In this document: positions 28,216-36,830 of the stretch, one piece after another
How the letters are laid out: each line of letters opens with the position of its first letter
Position numbering within the stretch: position 1 is the stretch's first letter
Source of the DNA: JALZKA01 sp963715405
GTDB lineage: Bacteria; Actinomycetota; Thermoleophilia; Solirubrobacterales; 70-9
Length of the DNA stretch: 64,000 bases
Direction: 5' to 3'
NCBI GenBank assembly: GCA_963715405.1
Contig: OY970239.1
Coordinates: 1,860,001 to 1,924,000 of the forward strand
Program-made: the position numbers and the translations under genes
The notes under the pieces: generated by a model
What the model saw: the letters and a program-made list of their open reading frames with translations, nothing else
Told to the model about the DNA's origin: nothing
Databases searched by the model: none

Positions 28216-28302
28216 AGGGGGCTCCTGGTCGTGTCATCCATCAGGTTGACACGTTACGGCTACGCCGCGACGGAGCGCGGTCGCACGAGCGTGCCGAGCG
28301 GC

Positions 28303-28809
28303 TCAGTGGACGATCGCCTTGAGGGCGACCATCACCATGCCCAGTGCCGCGCAGCCGGCGGCGGTCGCAAGCACGCGGTGCCAGGGCAGGCCTTCGCGAC
28401 GAGCGACGCCCGCGCCGAGCAGGGCCAGCTGGCCGACGCAGGTCCAGATCGCGACGTTGATGGCGGTCTCGTCGGATGCGCCTACCGCGTCTGCGAGCCC
28501 AAGGGCCGCGAGCGGAGCGATCGCCGATTCGATGATCGGGAGCTGGTCTCTCAAGCATTTGAAGAACCCGTGACCCACAACGCCCGCGGCCCGGAAGCCG
28601 AGCGAATGGGCCCACCCGTGTGCGACCCAGAACACAACCACGGTGGCGAGGATGTAGACGGCCGCCTCCACTGCATCGAGCGGGTCGTCCACACCGCCCG
28701 AGACCGCGAGAACGCTGGCTCCGACGATGGTGCCGTGAACCGTTCCGATGAGCCTCTGCGCGCGCTCGTCCGCGCGGATCCGTTCATCCTTGGTCGGCGT
28801 GTGGCTCAC
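28303..28809 (-). CDS. Small multipass membrane protein of unknown function
   Basis: 168 residues with about four hydrophobic helices (LIGTVHGTIVGASVLAVSGG, AAVYILATVVVFWVAHGWAH, IAPLAALGLADAV, AIWTCVGQLALLGAG, VLATAAGCAALGMVMVALKA). Starts at GTG 28809. Conserved-looking HGWAHSLGFRAAG contains histidines that could bind metal. It diverges from the R2lox gene, so both may share the control region at 28810-28904. I do not recognise the family. Confidence 0.6.
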   Translation of the reverse strand: MSHTPTKDERIRADERAQRLIGTVHGTIVGASVLAVSGGVDDPLDAVEAAVYILATVVVFWVAHGWAHSLGFRAAGVVGHGFFKCLRDQLPIIESAIAPLAALGLADAVGASDETAINVAIWTCVGQLALLGAGVARREGLPWHRVLATAAGCAALGMVMVALKAIVH

Positions 28810-28834
28810 GCGCGGAGCCTAAATCACAATGTGT

Positions 28835-28863
28835 TTGACTATTTACTGATCGTATGGTAAATA
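28835..28863 (+). promoter_or_regulatory. R2lox promoter overlapped by a palindromic operator
   Basis: TTGACT at 28835-28840 and TAAATA at 28858-28863 are spaced by 17 bases, a good housekeeping promoter. The perfect inverted repeat TATTTAC-N10-GTAAATA (28840-28863) covers the spacer and the -10 box, a typical repressor site. The TetR gene downstream of R2lox is the natural candidate regulator. Confidence 0.6.
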
Positions 28864-28904
28864 ATGTCGCCGTAACCCTTCACCAGGCAACGAAAGGCAA
28901 GTCA

Positions 28905-29885
28905 GTGAGCGACACGGCGACCAGATCGGAAGAGAACGGAGCGACCACCGAGACTGAGGACGAGGCCCTCCAAGTCCTCATGGACGGCGACATCGACAAG
29001 GTCATGTCGGGCCTCGACCGGATCGTCGAAGCCGCACCCTCGTACGAGAAGCTGTTTACCCGCTGGCAGCGCCAGCACTGGTCGACGGAGGACTTCGACT
29101 TCACCGAGGACGCTCGCCAGTGGGCGGACCCGGACATGTTCACCGACGAGGTGCGCAAATTCCTCGCCTTCGGCTTCTCGGAGTTCTTCATCGCCGAGGA
29201 CCGGGTGACGGTCGAGCTCCTTCCCTTCGCGATCGCCGCCCCGCACAAGGAAGCGCAGCTATTCCTCACCACGCAGATCTCTGACGAAGCGAAGCACGTC
29301 GTCTTCTGGGATCGCTTCTATCGCGAGGTCTTCAACTCCGACGCCGACGGCATCGCCGAGCAGCTGAACCAGCATCGCTACGTGGTGAACAAGGACTGGG
29401 AGACGATGTTCGACGACATCCTCCACGAGTGCGCCGAGGATCTCCGCAAGGATCCGACGGACTTCCCGGCCCTCGTCCGCGGCGTGACCGTCTACATGAT
29501 CGTGATCGAGGGAATGCTCGCGCTCACGGCGGCCCGCTTCATGATCAAGGCGCTCAAGGACAACGGCTGGTTCCCCGGCTTCGTCCAGGGCTTCACCGCG
29601 GTCAACCGAGACGAGTCCCGCCACGTCGGCTTCGGCGTCAAGTTCCTCGCCGACGCGATCAAGGAGGATCGCAAGAACGCCGACATCGTCGTTTCGACCT
29701 TGAAGGAGTGCCTGCCGGTCGCTCCGCTCGTGTTCGTGCCGCCGTGGGTGGACGATCCCTACGACTTCGAGACGCCGTTCTACCACTCGTCCGAGATCTT
29801 CGCCTACGCGACGAAAGCGCTCTCGAAGAAGCTCGCGGCGATGGGCCTCGACCCGGCGATGCTGGGCGAGCCGGCGGCCGCATAG
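28905..29885 (+). CDS. R2-like ligand-binding oxidase (R2lox)
   Basis: 326 residues from GTG 28905, chosen because GAAAGG lies just upstream and the more upstream ATG (28854) falls inside the promoter. It is a ferritin-like helical protein with a dinuclear metal site: Glu98, Glu128, His131, Glu202, Glu237 and His240. Two features separate it from ribonucleotide reductase R2: no tyrosine at the radical position (Trp135, four after His131), and a Val101/Tyr197 pair placed like the Tyr-Val ether crosslink of R2lox (Val three after the first Glu, Tyr five before the fourth metal ligand). R2lox proteins assemble Mn/Fe cofactors and bind a fatty-acid-like ligand; the physiological reaction is not established. 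A TetR gene follows 7 bases later. Confidence 0.88.
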   Translation: MSDTATRSEENGATTETEDEALQVLMDGDIDKVMSGLDRIVEAAPSYEKLFTRWQRQHWSTEDFDFTEDARQWADPDMFTDEVRKFLAFGFSEFFIAEDRVTVELLPFAIAAPHKEAQLFLTTQISDEAKHVVFWDRFYREVFNSDADGIAEQLNQHRYVVNKDWETMFDDILHECAEDLRKDPTDFPALVRGVTVYMIVIEGMLALTAARFMIKALKDNGWFPGFVQGFTAVNRDESRHVGFGVKFLADAIKEDRKNADIVVSTLKECLPVAPLVFVPPWVDDPYDFETPFYHSSEIFAYATKALSKKLAAMGLDPAMLGEPAAA

Positions 29886-29892
29886 GGAGAGG

Positions 29893-30504
29893 ATGGAAGC
29901 CGCGACACGCACCACGCGCCCCGGCCCGGGGCGGCCTTCGACGGGCGCCCGCGAGCGCATTCTCGCGGGATGCCTCGAGGTCCTCAAGGCGAACGGCTAC
30001 GCCGGGCTTTCGATCGCCAAGGTCGCGGCCGCCTCGGGCGAATCGAAGGCGCTCGTCTCCTACCACTTCGGCTCGAAGGCCGGCCTCGTCGCCGCCGCAG
30101 GGCGCGAGCTCGGCGAGGAGATCACGCGCGAGGTTCTCGACGGGCTCGAGGGGGCCACCACGGTCGATGAGATCGTCGCCGGCGCGGCCGGCGCGCTGTG
30201 GCGCCTGATCGAGCGCGACGAACGTCTTCCCCGCGTTTACTTCGATCTCAACGCCGTATCAGTGGTCGATGCCGGCGTGCGCGACGTCCTGCGCGAGATC
30301 AAGGCCGCTTGGCGCGACGTCCTATCCCGGCTTCTGCGCGAAGCGAGCCCGCCCGTCCCTGCCCGTGACGTCGGCGCGGTGACGACGCTCGTCATCGCCG
30401 GCTTGGAGGGCCTCACACTCGAGCGGATCGAGCGAGGAGAGACTCGCGAGCTGGGGCAGGCGCGAAAGCTCTTCGTTCGCTCGATCTGTGAAGTCGCCGG
30501 CTAG
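29893..30504 (+). CDS. TetR-family transcriptional regulator
   Basis: 203 residues. The N-terminal helix-turn-helix reads ARERILAGCLEVLKANGYAG then LSIAKVAAASGESKALVSYH and FGSKAGLVAAAG, the standard TetR arrangement (about 18-65). The ligand domain is divergent and helical. A GGGAGAGG ribosome site precedes the ATG. It is cotranscribed with R2lox and probably controls it through the palindrome at 28840-28863, possibly sensing the R2lox ligand or a fatty-acyl compound (inference). Confidence 0.88.
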   Translation: MEAATRTTRPGPGRPSTGARERILAGCLEVLKANGYAGLSIAKVAAASGESKALVSYHFGSKAGLVAAAGRELGEEITREVLDGLEGATTVDEIVAGAAGALWRLIERDERLPRVYFDLNAVSVVDAGVRDVLREIKAAWRDVLSRLLREASPPVPARDVGAVTTLVIAGLEGLTLERIERGETRELGQARKLFVRSICEVAG

Positions 30505-30506
30505 CG

Positions 30507-30845
30507 CTACCACTCAAAGACGAGCCTGAGCTCCACGCCGCGGTCTGAACCGTCAGCCGCCGCGTCGAGCCAGACCTCGACCAGCGTGCCCGCCAGCTGC
30601 GGGTTCTCCGCCCAGAGCGTTGTCGCGTCCGTGATGAGGAGCGCGTAGCCGTCGTTCACCGCGTCGAGGTCGCGCAGGCATTCCTCGAGCGCATCCCAGT
30701 TCCGCCCGAACCAGTCGGGGAAGCCGAAGCCCTCGGCGATCATGTCGAGCAGCTCCTCCTTGCCGGAGACCGCGCTGCCATCGATCCTCAGGACCTCGAA
30801 GCCGTCGAGCTCGGGCGCTTCGTCGGTGAACTTGACGGCTCTCAC
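30507..30845 (-). CDS. Barstar-family ribonuclease inhibitor
   Basis: 112 residues. The diagnostic barstar segment FGFPDWFGRNWDALEECLRD is at about 40-60, followed by the acidic helix that normally plugs the RNase active site, and LITDATTLWAENP further on. The GTG start at 30845 overlaps the stop of the RNase gene by four bases (GTGA), giving tight coupling. It would protect the cytoplasm from the RNase encoded immediately upstream. Confidence 0.9.
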   Translation of the reverse strand: MRAVKFTDEAPELDGFEVLRIDGSAVSGKEELLDMIAEGFGFPDWFGRNWDALEECLRDLDAVNDGYALLITDATTLWAENPQLAGTLVEVWLDAAADGSDRGVELRLVFEW

Positions 30846-31309
30846 GGCACGTAGTCGTCCGGGTCGATTTGGGTGAACGAGGCGTAGTGGTCCGCCGTGT
30901 AATAGGTCTCGCCGCCTTCGCCAATCACGAGGCGGCGTGCGCCGCGATCGGGTGAACCGGGCGTCTCCACCGTGTACTCGCGGTAGTAGCCAGTCGGTTG
31001 CTGGGGCAGGAGGCCCTCGCGGTTCTGGAACGTCTGGCCGTCCTCCTCGTGGGGCAGGGGATCGCCGGATTCGATCGCTGCGAGGGTGTTCGCGATCCCG
31101 GAGGCTTCGGACTCCTCGAGGGGGGCCGAGACGGAGTCGGGCGCGGTGGACGAGTCGGAAGCCGCGCTCTCGGACGAAGTCGCGGAGCCAGGAGAGCGCG
31201 GCGGGCTCTCCTCACCCAACCCCGGCAGGACGAGGCCCGCCGTGGCGAGCAGCGCGATAACGCCCCCGACCGCCGCCTTCGCGCGAGCGGAGTTGAGTAG
31301 CGAGCTCAG
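30842..31309 (-). CDS. Guanyl-specific ribonuclease (RNase Sa/barnase type) with N-terminal signal/anchor
   Basis: 155 residues if translated from CTG 31309. The catalytic domain (~65-155) matches RNase Sa: TLAAIESGDPLPHEEDGQTF, FQNREGLLP, then YYREYTVETPG with catalytic Glu111, the Arg pair in DRGARR and His141 in TADHYASF. The only conventional start is TTG 31219, which would omit in-frame residues encoding a basic start and a hydrophobic stretch (VGGVIALLATAGLVLPG), a clear export signal or anchor. No ATG, GTG or TTG occurs upstream before a stop. The CTG at 31309 overlaps the rpiB stop as CTGA, mirroring the ATGA/GTGA overlaps elsewhere here. Residues ~35-65 are a Ser/Ala/Pro/Glu linker. 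Likely secreted or surface-tethered. Confidence 0.82.
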   Translation of the reverse strand: MSSLLNSARAKAAVGGVIALLATAGLVLPGLGEESPPRSPGSATSSESAASDSSTAPDSVSAPLEESEASGIANTLAAIESGDPLPHEEDGQTFQNREGLLPQQPTGYYREYTVETPGSPDRGARRLVIGEGGETYYTADHYASFTQIDPDDYVP

Positions 31310-31755
31310 GGCTTTTCGCCGCGCTCGACGGCGGCGATCTGATCGACGCGGCGCTCGTGGCGCCCGCCCTCGAACTCGGTTTGGAGAAACGTTTCGACAA
31401 TCGGTCGCGCCTCCTCAGGCGTGAAGCGCCGACCGGCGAGCGCGAGCACGTTCGCGTCGTTGTGCCGGCGGCTCATCTCGGCCTCCTCGGGGTCGTGCGC
31501 GTTCACGGCGCGCACCCCGTCGACCTTGTTGGCAACGATCGATACCCCCACTCCGGATCCGCAGACGACAACCGCGCGCTCGGCCTCACCGTCGGCAACC
31601 ATTCGTGCGGCGTCAGCCGCGTGGCGTGGGTAGTCGGTCGATTCCTCGGAGTCGGTGCCGACATCCACGATCTCATGGCCCCCTTCTTCGAGGAGCGGGC
31701 GGACGAGCTCCTTGAGCTCGAAGCCGGCGTGGTCCGATCCGATGGCGATCTTCAT
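31306..31755 (-). CDS. rpiB: Ribose-5-phosphate isomerase B
   Basis: 149 residues from ATG 31755, which places MKIAIGSDHAGFELKELVRP at the N-terminus as in the family. Continues with HEIVDVGTDSEESTDYP, VVVCGSGVGVSIVANKVDGV (anion loop and catalytic Cys), RAVNAHDPEEAEMSRRHNDA and NVLALAGRRFTPEEA. It interconverts ribose-5-P and ribulose-5-P, or galactose-/allose-type phosphates in close relatives. First gene of an operon with the RNase and barstar. Confidence 0.93.
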   Translation of the reverse strand: MKIAIGSDHAGFELKELVRPLLEEGGHEIVDVGTDSEESTDYPRHAADAARMVADGEAERAVVVCGSGVGVSIVANKVDGVRAVNAHDPEEAEMSRRHNDANVLALAGRRFTPEEARPIVETFLQTEFEGGRHERRVDQIAAVERGEKP

Positions 31756-31790
31756 CTCGGCCGAAGATACCGCCGCGAGCGGCGCGGTTT

Positions 31791-31831
31791 GATGAGTGAT
31801 CCCACGGCGTGATGTCGTGGGGATCACTCAT
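31791..31831. repeat. 41-bp hairpin between rpiB and SnoaL-like gene
   Basis: Arms GATGAGTGATCCCACG (31791-31806) and CGTGGGGATCACTCATC (31815-31831) pair fully except for one unpaired C, with a 9-base loop. It lies in the divergent promoter region of two genes, ending 15 bases before the plus-strand ATG. It could be an operator or part of a 5' leader hairpin. There is no T-tract. Confidence 0.8.
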
Positions 31832-31845
31832 CTAGGCTCGAAAGC

Positions 31846-32244
31846 ATGGCGAGCGATGACGTCGAGCTCGTGCGGGACGCCTTCGAACGGCTCGCGCAAG
31901 ACGGACACGAAGCGATGGTTCCGCTCATCCATCCCGAGTTCGAGATGGAGACTCCCGCGGACCTCGCAGCCGAGCCTCAGCGCTATGAGGGACTCGATGG
32001 CTTCAGGCGCTGGTGGACCTCGTTCCTCGACGTGATGGAAACGGTTGAACTAGAGGCGACGGGCGTTCATGAGATCGGCCCGGACCTCATCGCCGTCGAG
32101 ACAGTCATGCGCGCCGTGGGCGGTGCGAGCGGAATCGAGACCACCCAAGAGGTCGTGATGGTCGTGACTCTGCGCGACTCGCAAATGGTCCGCATCGACT
32201 TCGCGATCACGCTCGAGAACGCAAGAGCCGGCCGCTTCGCTTAG
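31846..32244 (+). CDS. SnoaL/NTF2-like fold protein
   Basis: 132 residues with the SnoaL-like pattern: N-terminal helix DDVELVRDAFERLAQDGHEA, IHPEFEMETPADLA, a helix with YEGLDGFRRWWTSFLDVMET, and paired strands to the C-terminus. The fold forms a cone-shaped pocket used by polyketide cyclases, isomerases and many binding proteins. No substrate can be assigned. It stands alone on the plus strand, its end overlapping tsaC convergently by 4 bases. Confidence 0.82.
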   Translation: MASDDVELVRDAFERLAQDGHEAMVPLIHPEFEMETPADLAAEPQRYEGLDGFRRWWTSFLDVMETVELEATGVHEIGPDLIAVETVMRAVGGASGIETTQEVVMVVTLRDSQMVRIDFAITLENARAGRFA

Positions 32245-32867
32245 CCCAGGCGGCGCTCGACCTCGGCGGCAGGCATGCCGCCCTCGCGCAGGATTCGCCA
32301 GCCCTCGCCTCGCTCGAGGCCCGTCACATCTACGACCGTGGAGGGTTGACCGGTGAGCTCGCCGCTGTCGATCGCGAGGCCGGCTCCCTCGATGATCTCC
32401 CGCGGAACGTCTTCAAAGCGCGCTGCCGGAGGCTCGCCTGCGAGGTTCGCCGAGGTCTGAAAGATCGGCGTCGCCACTCCGGCGAGGGGACCGTCGATCA
32501 GGCGGATGCCGAGCCGCTCCGGATCCTCGCGGCAGGCGAGCGGATAGTGCCGCTCCGGGTTTGCGACGACAAGCGTCACCGGCCCGGGCAGGAGCGCGCC
32601 GAGTGCCTTTCGGGACTCCTCGCCCAGGCTCGGGAGCAGCTCGCGCAGGATGAGCGGCGAGAAGAAGAGCACTGCCGAGGGCTTCCCCTCATCGCGCCCC
32701 TTGAGCGCGTGAAGGCGCGAAATGGCGTCAGCGCGGAGCGGATCGCACGCGAGCCCGTAGAGGCCGTCGGCGGGGAAAACCGCCACTCCACCTGCCGTGA
32801 TGGTCGCGGTCAGCGCCCCGCGCGCACGCTCGGCGCCATCCTCGGCGATCGAAACCACGTCCGTCAT
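32241..32867 (-). CDS. tsaC: L-threonylcarbamoyladenylate synthase (YrdC/Sua5 domain)
   Basis: 208 residues; makes threonylcarbamoyl-AMP from threonine, bicarbonate and ATP for t6A37 modification of ANN-decoding tRNAs. Conserved motifs are FPADGLYGLACDPLRADAIS, the KGRDEGKPSAVL loop, GPVTLVVANPERHYPLA and PIFQTSANLAGEPPA. The prfA-prmC-tsaC order is the standard actinobacterial arrangement. Confidence 0.92.
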   Translation of the reverse strand: MTDVVSIAEDGAERARGALTATITAGGVAVFPADGLYGLACDPLRADAISRLHALKGRDEGKPSAVLFFSPLILRELLPSLGEESRKALGALLPGPVTLVVANPERHYPLACREDPERLGIRLIDGPLAGVATPIFQTSANLAGEPPAARFEDVPREIIEGAGLAIDSGELTGQPSTVVDVTGLERGEGWRILREGGMPAAEVERRLG

Positions 32868-32872
32868 CGGTC

Positions 32873-32916
32873 AAACGTCCTACGAGGTACCCCATAGGGG
32901 ACACCGCTGGACGTTT
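32873..32916. repeat. Nested inverted repeat between prmC and tsaC
   Basis: Outer arms AAACGTCC (32873-32880) and GGACGTTT (32909-32916) enclose an inner hairpin CCCC-ATA-GGGG (32890-32900). It occupies most of the 63-base gap inside an otherwise overlapping operon, just before the tsaC start on the minus strand. It could form a cruciform or a transcript structure that tunes tsaC. Confidence 0.7.
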
Positions 32917-32930
32917 CGCCCCCTTTTGCA

Positions 32931-33751
32931 CTACGCATGGCCCACCACGATCCGCTCGATCCCCGCCAAGTCGTGGCGGATCTCCGTTCGCCCAAATCCG
33001 GCGCGTCTGACGAGGTCGGCGACCGTCTTGGCCTGCCCCTCCCCCACCTCGAGGCCGATCGCCTTGGCGCTAGTCGACGCCGAGACCGAGAGCTCGCCGA
33101 GGAGCGAGTCAATCGCCTCGAGACCGGTCGGTCCTGGCACCAGCGCACCGCGGGGCTCCCAGTCGCGAAGTTCGGGCTCGAGCCCTTGCCAGTCGCGATC
33201 CGTGACGTAGGGAAGGTTGGCGACGAGGAGGTCGAACGATCCCGCGGCGAGCGAGCCCTGTGTCAGGCCGACCCTGCCTTCTGCGCCCAGCCTGGCCACG
33301 TTTTCGCGGGCGACGTCGAGCGCGTCCGGGTAGATATCGGTGGCGACGACACGAGCTTCGGGCAATTCGTCGGCGATCGCGAGCGCGATCGCGCCGGAGC
33401 CAGTGCCCACGTCGAGGACGGAGGTGGCCTCGAGCTCGAGCGCCAGCTCGACCAGAAGCTCCGTCTCCGGCCGCGGGATCAGGACGCGGCGGTCGACGTG
33501 AAGCTCGATCCGCCGGAAGCCCTTCCGCCCGGTGATGTAGGCGACGGGCTCGCGGCGAAGCCGGCGGCGGACGAACTCGGCGTAGGCCCGCGTCGCGACA
33601 GGATCTACCGGCGTCTCGGGCGACGAGATGATCTCCGCGCGGGAAGCGCCCGTCGCGTCGGCGAGCAGCACCTCGGCATCGAGGCGCGGGGAGTCGACGC
33701 CGGCGGCGCGGAGCGCGTCGGTCGCGGCCTCCAGCGCGTCGCGGGCGGTGC

Positions 33752-33755
<4 letters not shown>
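32931..33755 (-). CDS. prmC: Peptide chain release factor N5-glutamine methyltransferase
   Basis: 274 residues; methylates the Gln of the GGQ motif in release factors using SAM. SAM motif I VLDVGTGSGAIALAIADELP, motif ATDIYPDALDVARENVARLG, and the glutamine-binding NLPYVTDRDW are clear. The N-terminal helical domain carries TGRKGFRRIELHVDRRVLIP. The GTG start overlaps the prfA stop (GTGA), linking enzyme and substrate genes translationally. Confidence 0.95.
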
Positions 33756-34843
<1,088 letters not shown>

Positions 34844-34901
34844 AGTTGGGTGAGTTTGGCGGAACCGCGTGACGATCCGCCGCCTCGGCCGTAGTGGGGA
34901 C

Positions 34902-36830
34902 ATGAAGACGAAAACGAAAACGCGCACGTTGTCCCTCCTGGCAGCGGGTGGCGCAGCTGGGGTCGCGCTCGCGACGGGAATCTTCGGCGGCCCGGGCGGG
35001 CTCGGGGACCCGGACGAGGCAGCCGCGGCCACGCTTAAGCCGTTTTCCTCGTGCGAAGAGCTCCTTGACTACGCGCGCGACCACCGCTGGGCGCGGAACG
35101 CGTATCCGTACATGGAGGGTGACGTTGCGTTCGCTGCCGGAGGCGACGAGATCGCCATGGAGGACGGGGCGGCGCGAGCCGCAGCGCCGATCGAGAACTC
35201 GGGCGCCGTCGGCCCGAGCGAGACCGGCACAAACACCCAGGAGGCCGGGATCGACGAGCCTGACATCGCGAAGCTGTCCGGCACGACGCTCTTCCACGTC
35301 CGCAAGAAGACGCTCACCTCATACGACGTCTCGGGTGACGAAGCAATCGTCCTCGACGAGATCGAGATCGAAGGCGGCTCTTATGACTCCCAGCTCCTGA
35401 TCGCCGCCGAGCGCGCCCTCGTCATCTCGACCGGCTACGACAACTCGCGCCAGACGTCCACCACCACGATCACCGAGCTCGACATCTCCGACCCAAGCTC
35501 GATCACGGCGCTTCGCGAGCTCGAGGTCGAGGGCGCGCAGGTGAGCGCCCGCCTCCAGGGCACAACGGCTCGCCTCGTGGTGGAGTCCCAGCCCGCCTAT
35601 CCGGGCCTGGGCAACGAGGATCCCAATCCGCTTCCGGAGGAAAGCGAGCCGCCGACGGGCGCCACAGGCGAGACCGGCCCGACGGAAGAAGACGAGCCCG
35701 ACTGGCTTCCGCGGGCATCTCTCAACGACCTGGAAACCGGCGAGCGAACTGACAGCCCTCTCGTCGCTTGCGAAGACGTTTCCTTCCCCGATGAGTTCTC
35801 GGGCCTCGGGCTTCTTTCGGTCCTCACGATCGACCTCGGCGAAGGCCTCCTGCCCACCGATCTCGATGCCGTCATGACCGACGGCACGACGGTGTACGCG
35901 TCCGCGTCGAGCCTCTACGTGGCGACGCCGACGATGCACCGACCCAACGGCGGAGTTGGTGACGCGATCAGCCGCTTCATCGCTCCTGACTCAACCACCA
36001 TCCCGGTCGAACCAAGCGGAGAAACCGCAATTCACAGGTTCAACACCGCCGCCGGCGAGACGACGGAGTACTCAGCGAGCGGCGAAGTCCAAGGCACCTT
36101 GATCGGCCAGTTCGCGATGTCGGAGCAAGACGGAGTCCTGCGCGTTGCTTCCACCACGCCCGAGACCTTCGCGGGCGACGCCACGAGGCGATCCGAGAGC
36201 TTCGTGACCACGCTCGCCGAGGACGATGGCTCGCTCGAAGAGATCGGGCAGGTGGGCGGCCTCGGTCCCGGCGAGGACATCTACGCGGTCCGCTTCATCG
36301 GCGACATGGGCTACGTCGTTACGTTCGAGCAGACCGACCCGCTCTACACGGTGGATCTGTCCGACCCGGAGAATCCCGAGACAACAGGCGAGCTCAAGAT
36401 CCCCGGATATTCGGCCTACCTCCACCCAGTCGCCGACGGGCGCCTGCTCGGCGTCGGCCAGGCCGGCACGGCGGCTGGGACGATTACCGGCGCCCAAGCG
36501 TCGCTTTTCGATGTGGGCGACGCGGAGCAGCCCGAGCGCCTTGACCAGCTCTCGCTTTCGGATGGCAACTACAGCTCGACGGCGACCGAGTGGGACCATC
36601 ACGCGTTCCTCTATTCGCCGGAGCATGAGCTGGCGGTGGTGCCGGTGAGCGGCTACGGCCGCGGTGCGCTGCGCGGCGCCGTCGCGATGCACGTCGATGC
36701 CCAGGAAGGCCTCACGCGCATCGCCGAGCTCGAGGACGAAGGGCAGATCGAGCGGATGCTCGTCGCGGGCGAGAACCTGGTGTCGGTTTCGACGCGCGGG
36801 GTGGCGGTACGCCCGATCGACGAGCTCTAG
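34902..36830 (+). CDS. Secreted or anchored beta-propeller domain protein
   Basis: 642 residues from ATG 34902, preceded by GGGGA. An N-terminal export signal reads KTRTLSLLAAGGAAGVALATG. The family motif TGTNTQEAGIDEPDIAKLSG-type (here ETGTNTQEAGIDEPDIAKLS) marks the bacterial beta-propeller family distantly related to WD40. Blade-like repeats follow (VRKKTLTSYDVSGDEAIVLD, LYTVDLSDPENPETTGELKI, LFDVGDAEQPERLDQLSLSD). A flexible Pro/Thr/Glu stretch lies near 240-280. Probably extracytoplasmic; role unknown. It diverges from prfA with a 58-base gap and converges on the DUF1385 gene, overlapping its stop. Confidence 0.85.
   Translation: MKTKTKTRTLSLLAAGGAAGVALATGIFGGPGGLGDPDEAAAATLKPFSSCEELLDYARDHRWARNAYPYMEGDVAFAAGGDEIAMEDGAARAAAPIENSGAVGPSETGTNTQEAGIDEPDIAKLSGTTLFHVRKKTLTSYDVSGDEAIVLDEIEIEGGSYDSQLLIAAERALVISTGYDNSRQTSTTTITELDISDPSSITALRELEVEGAQVSARLQGTTARLVVESQPAYPGLGNEDPNPLPEESEPPTGATGETGPTEEDEPDWLPRASLNDLETGERTDSPLVACEDVSFPDEFSGLGLLSVLTIDLGEGLLPTDLDAVMTDGTTVYASASSLYVATPTMHRPNGGVGDAISRFIAPDSTTIPVEPSGETAIHRFNTAAGETTEYSASGEVQGTLIGQFAMSEQDGVLRVASTTPETFAGDATRRSESFVTTLAEDDGSLEEIGQVGGLGPGEDIYAVRFIGDMGYVVTFEQTDPLYTVDLSDPENPETTGELKIPGYSAYLHPVADGRLLGVGQAGTAAGTITGAQASLFDVGDAEQPERLDQLSLSDGNYSSTATEWDHHAFLYSPEHELAVVPVSGYGRGALRGAVAMHVDAQEGLTRIAELEDEGQIERMLVAGENLVSVSTRGVAVRPIDEL

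Noticed and set aside
27256..28860. Long plus-strand open frame opposite glyA
   Set aside because: Shadow of glyA: no recognisable domain, and glyA is complete on the other strand.
28905..29885. Ribonucleotide reductase beta subunit
   Set aside because: No tyrosine at the radical position and no alpha subunit nearby; the Val-Tyr pair fits R2lox.
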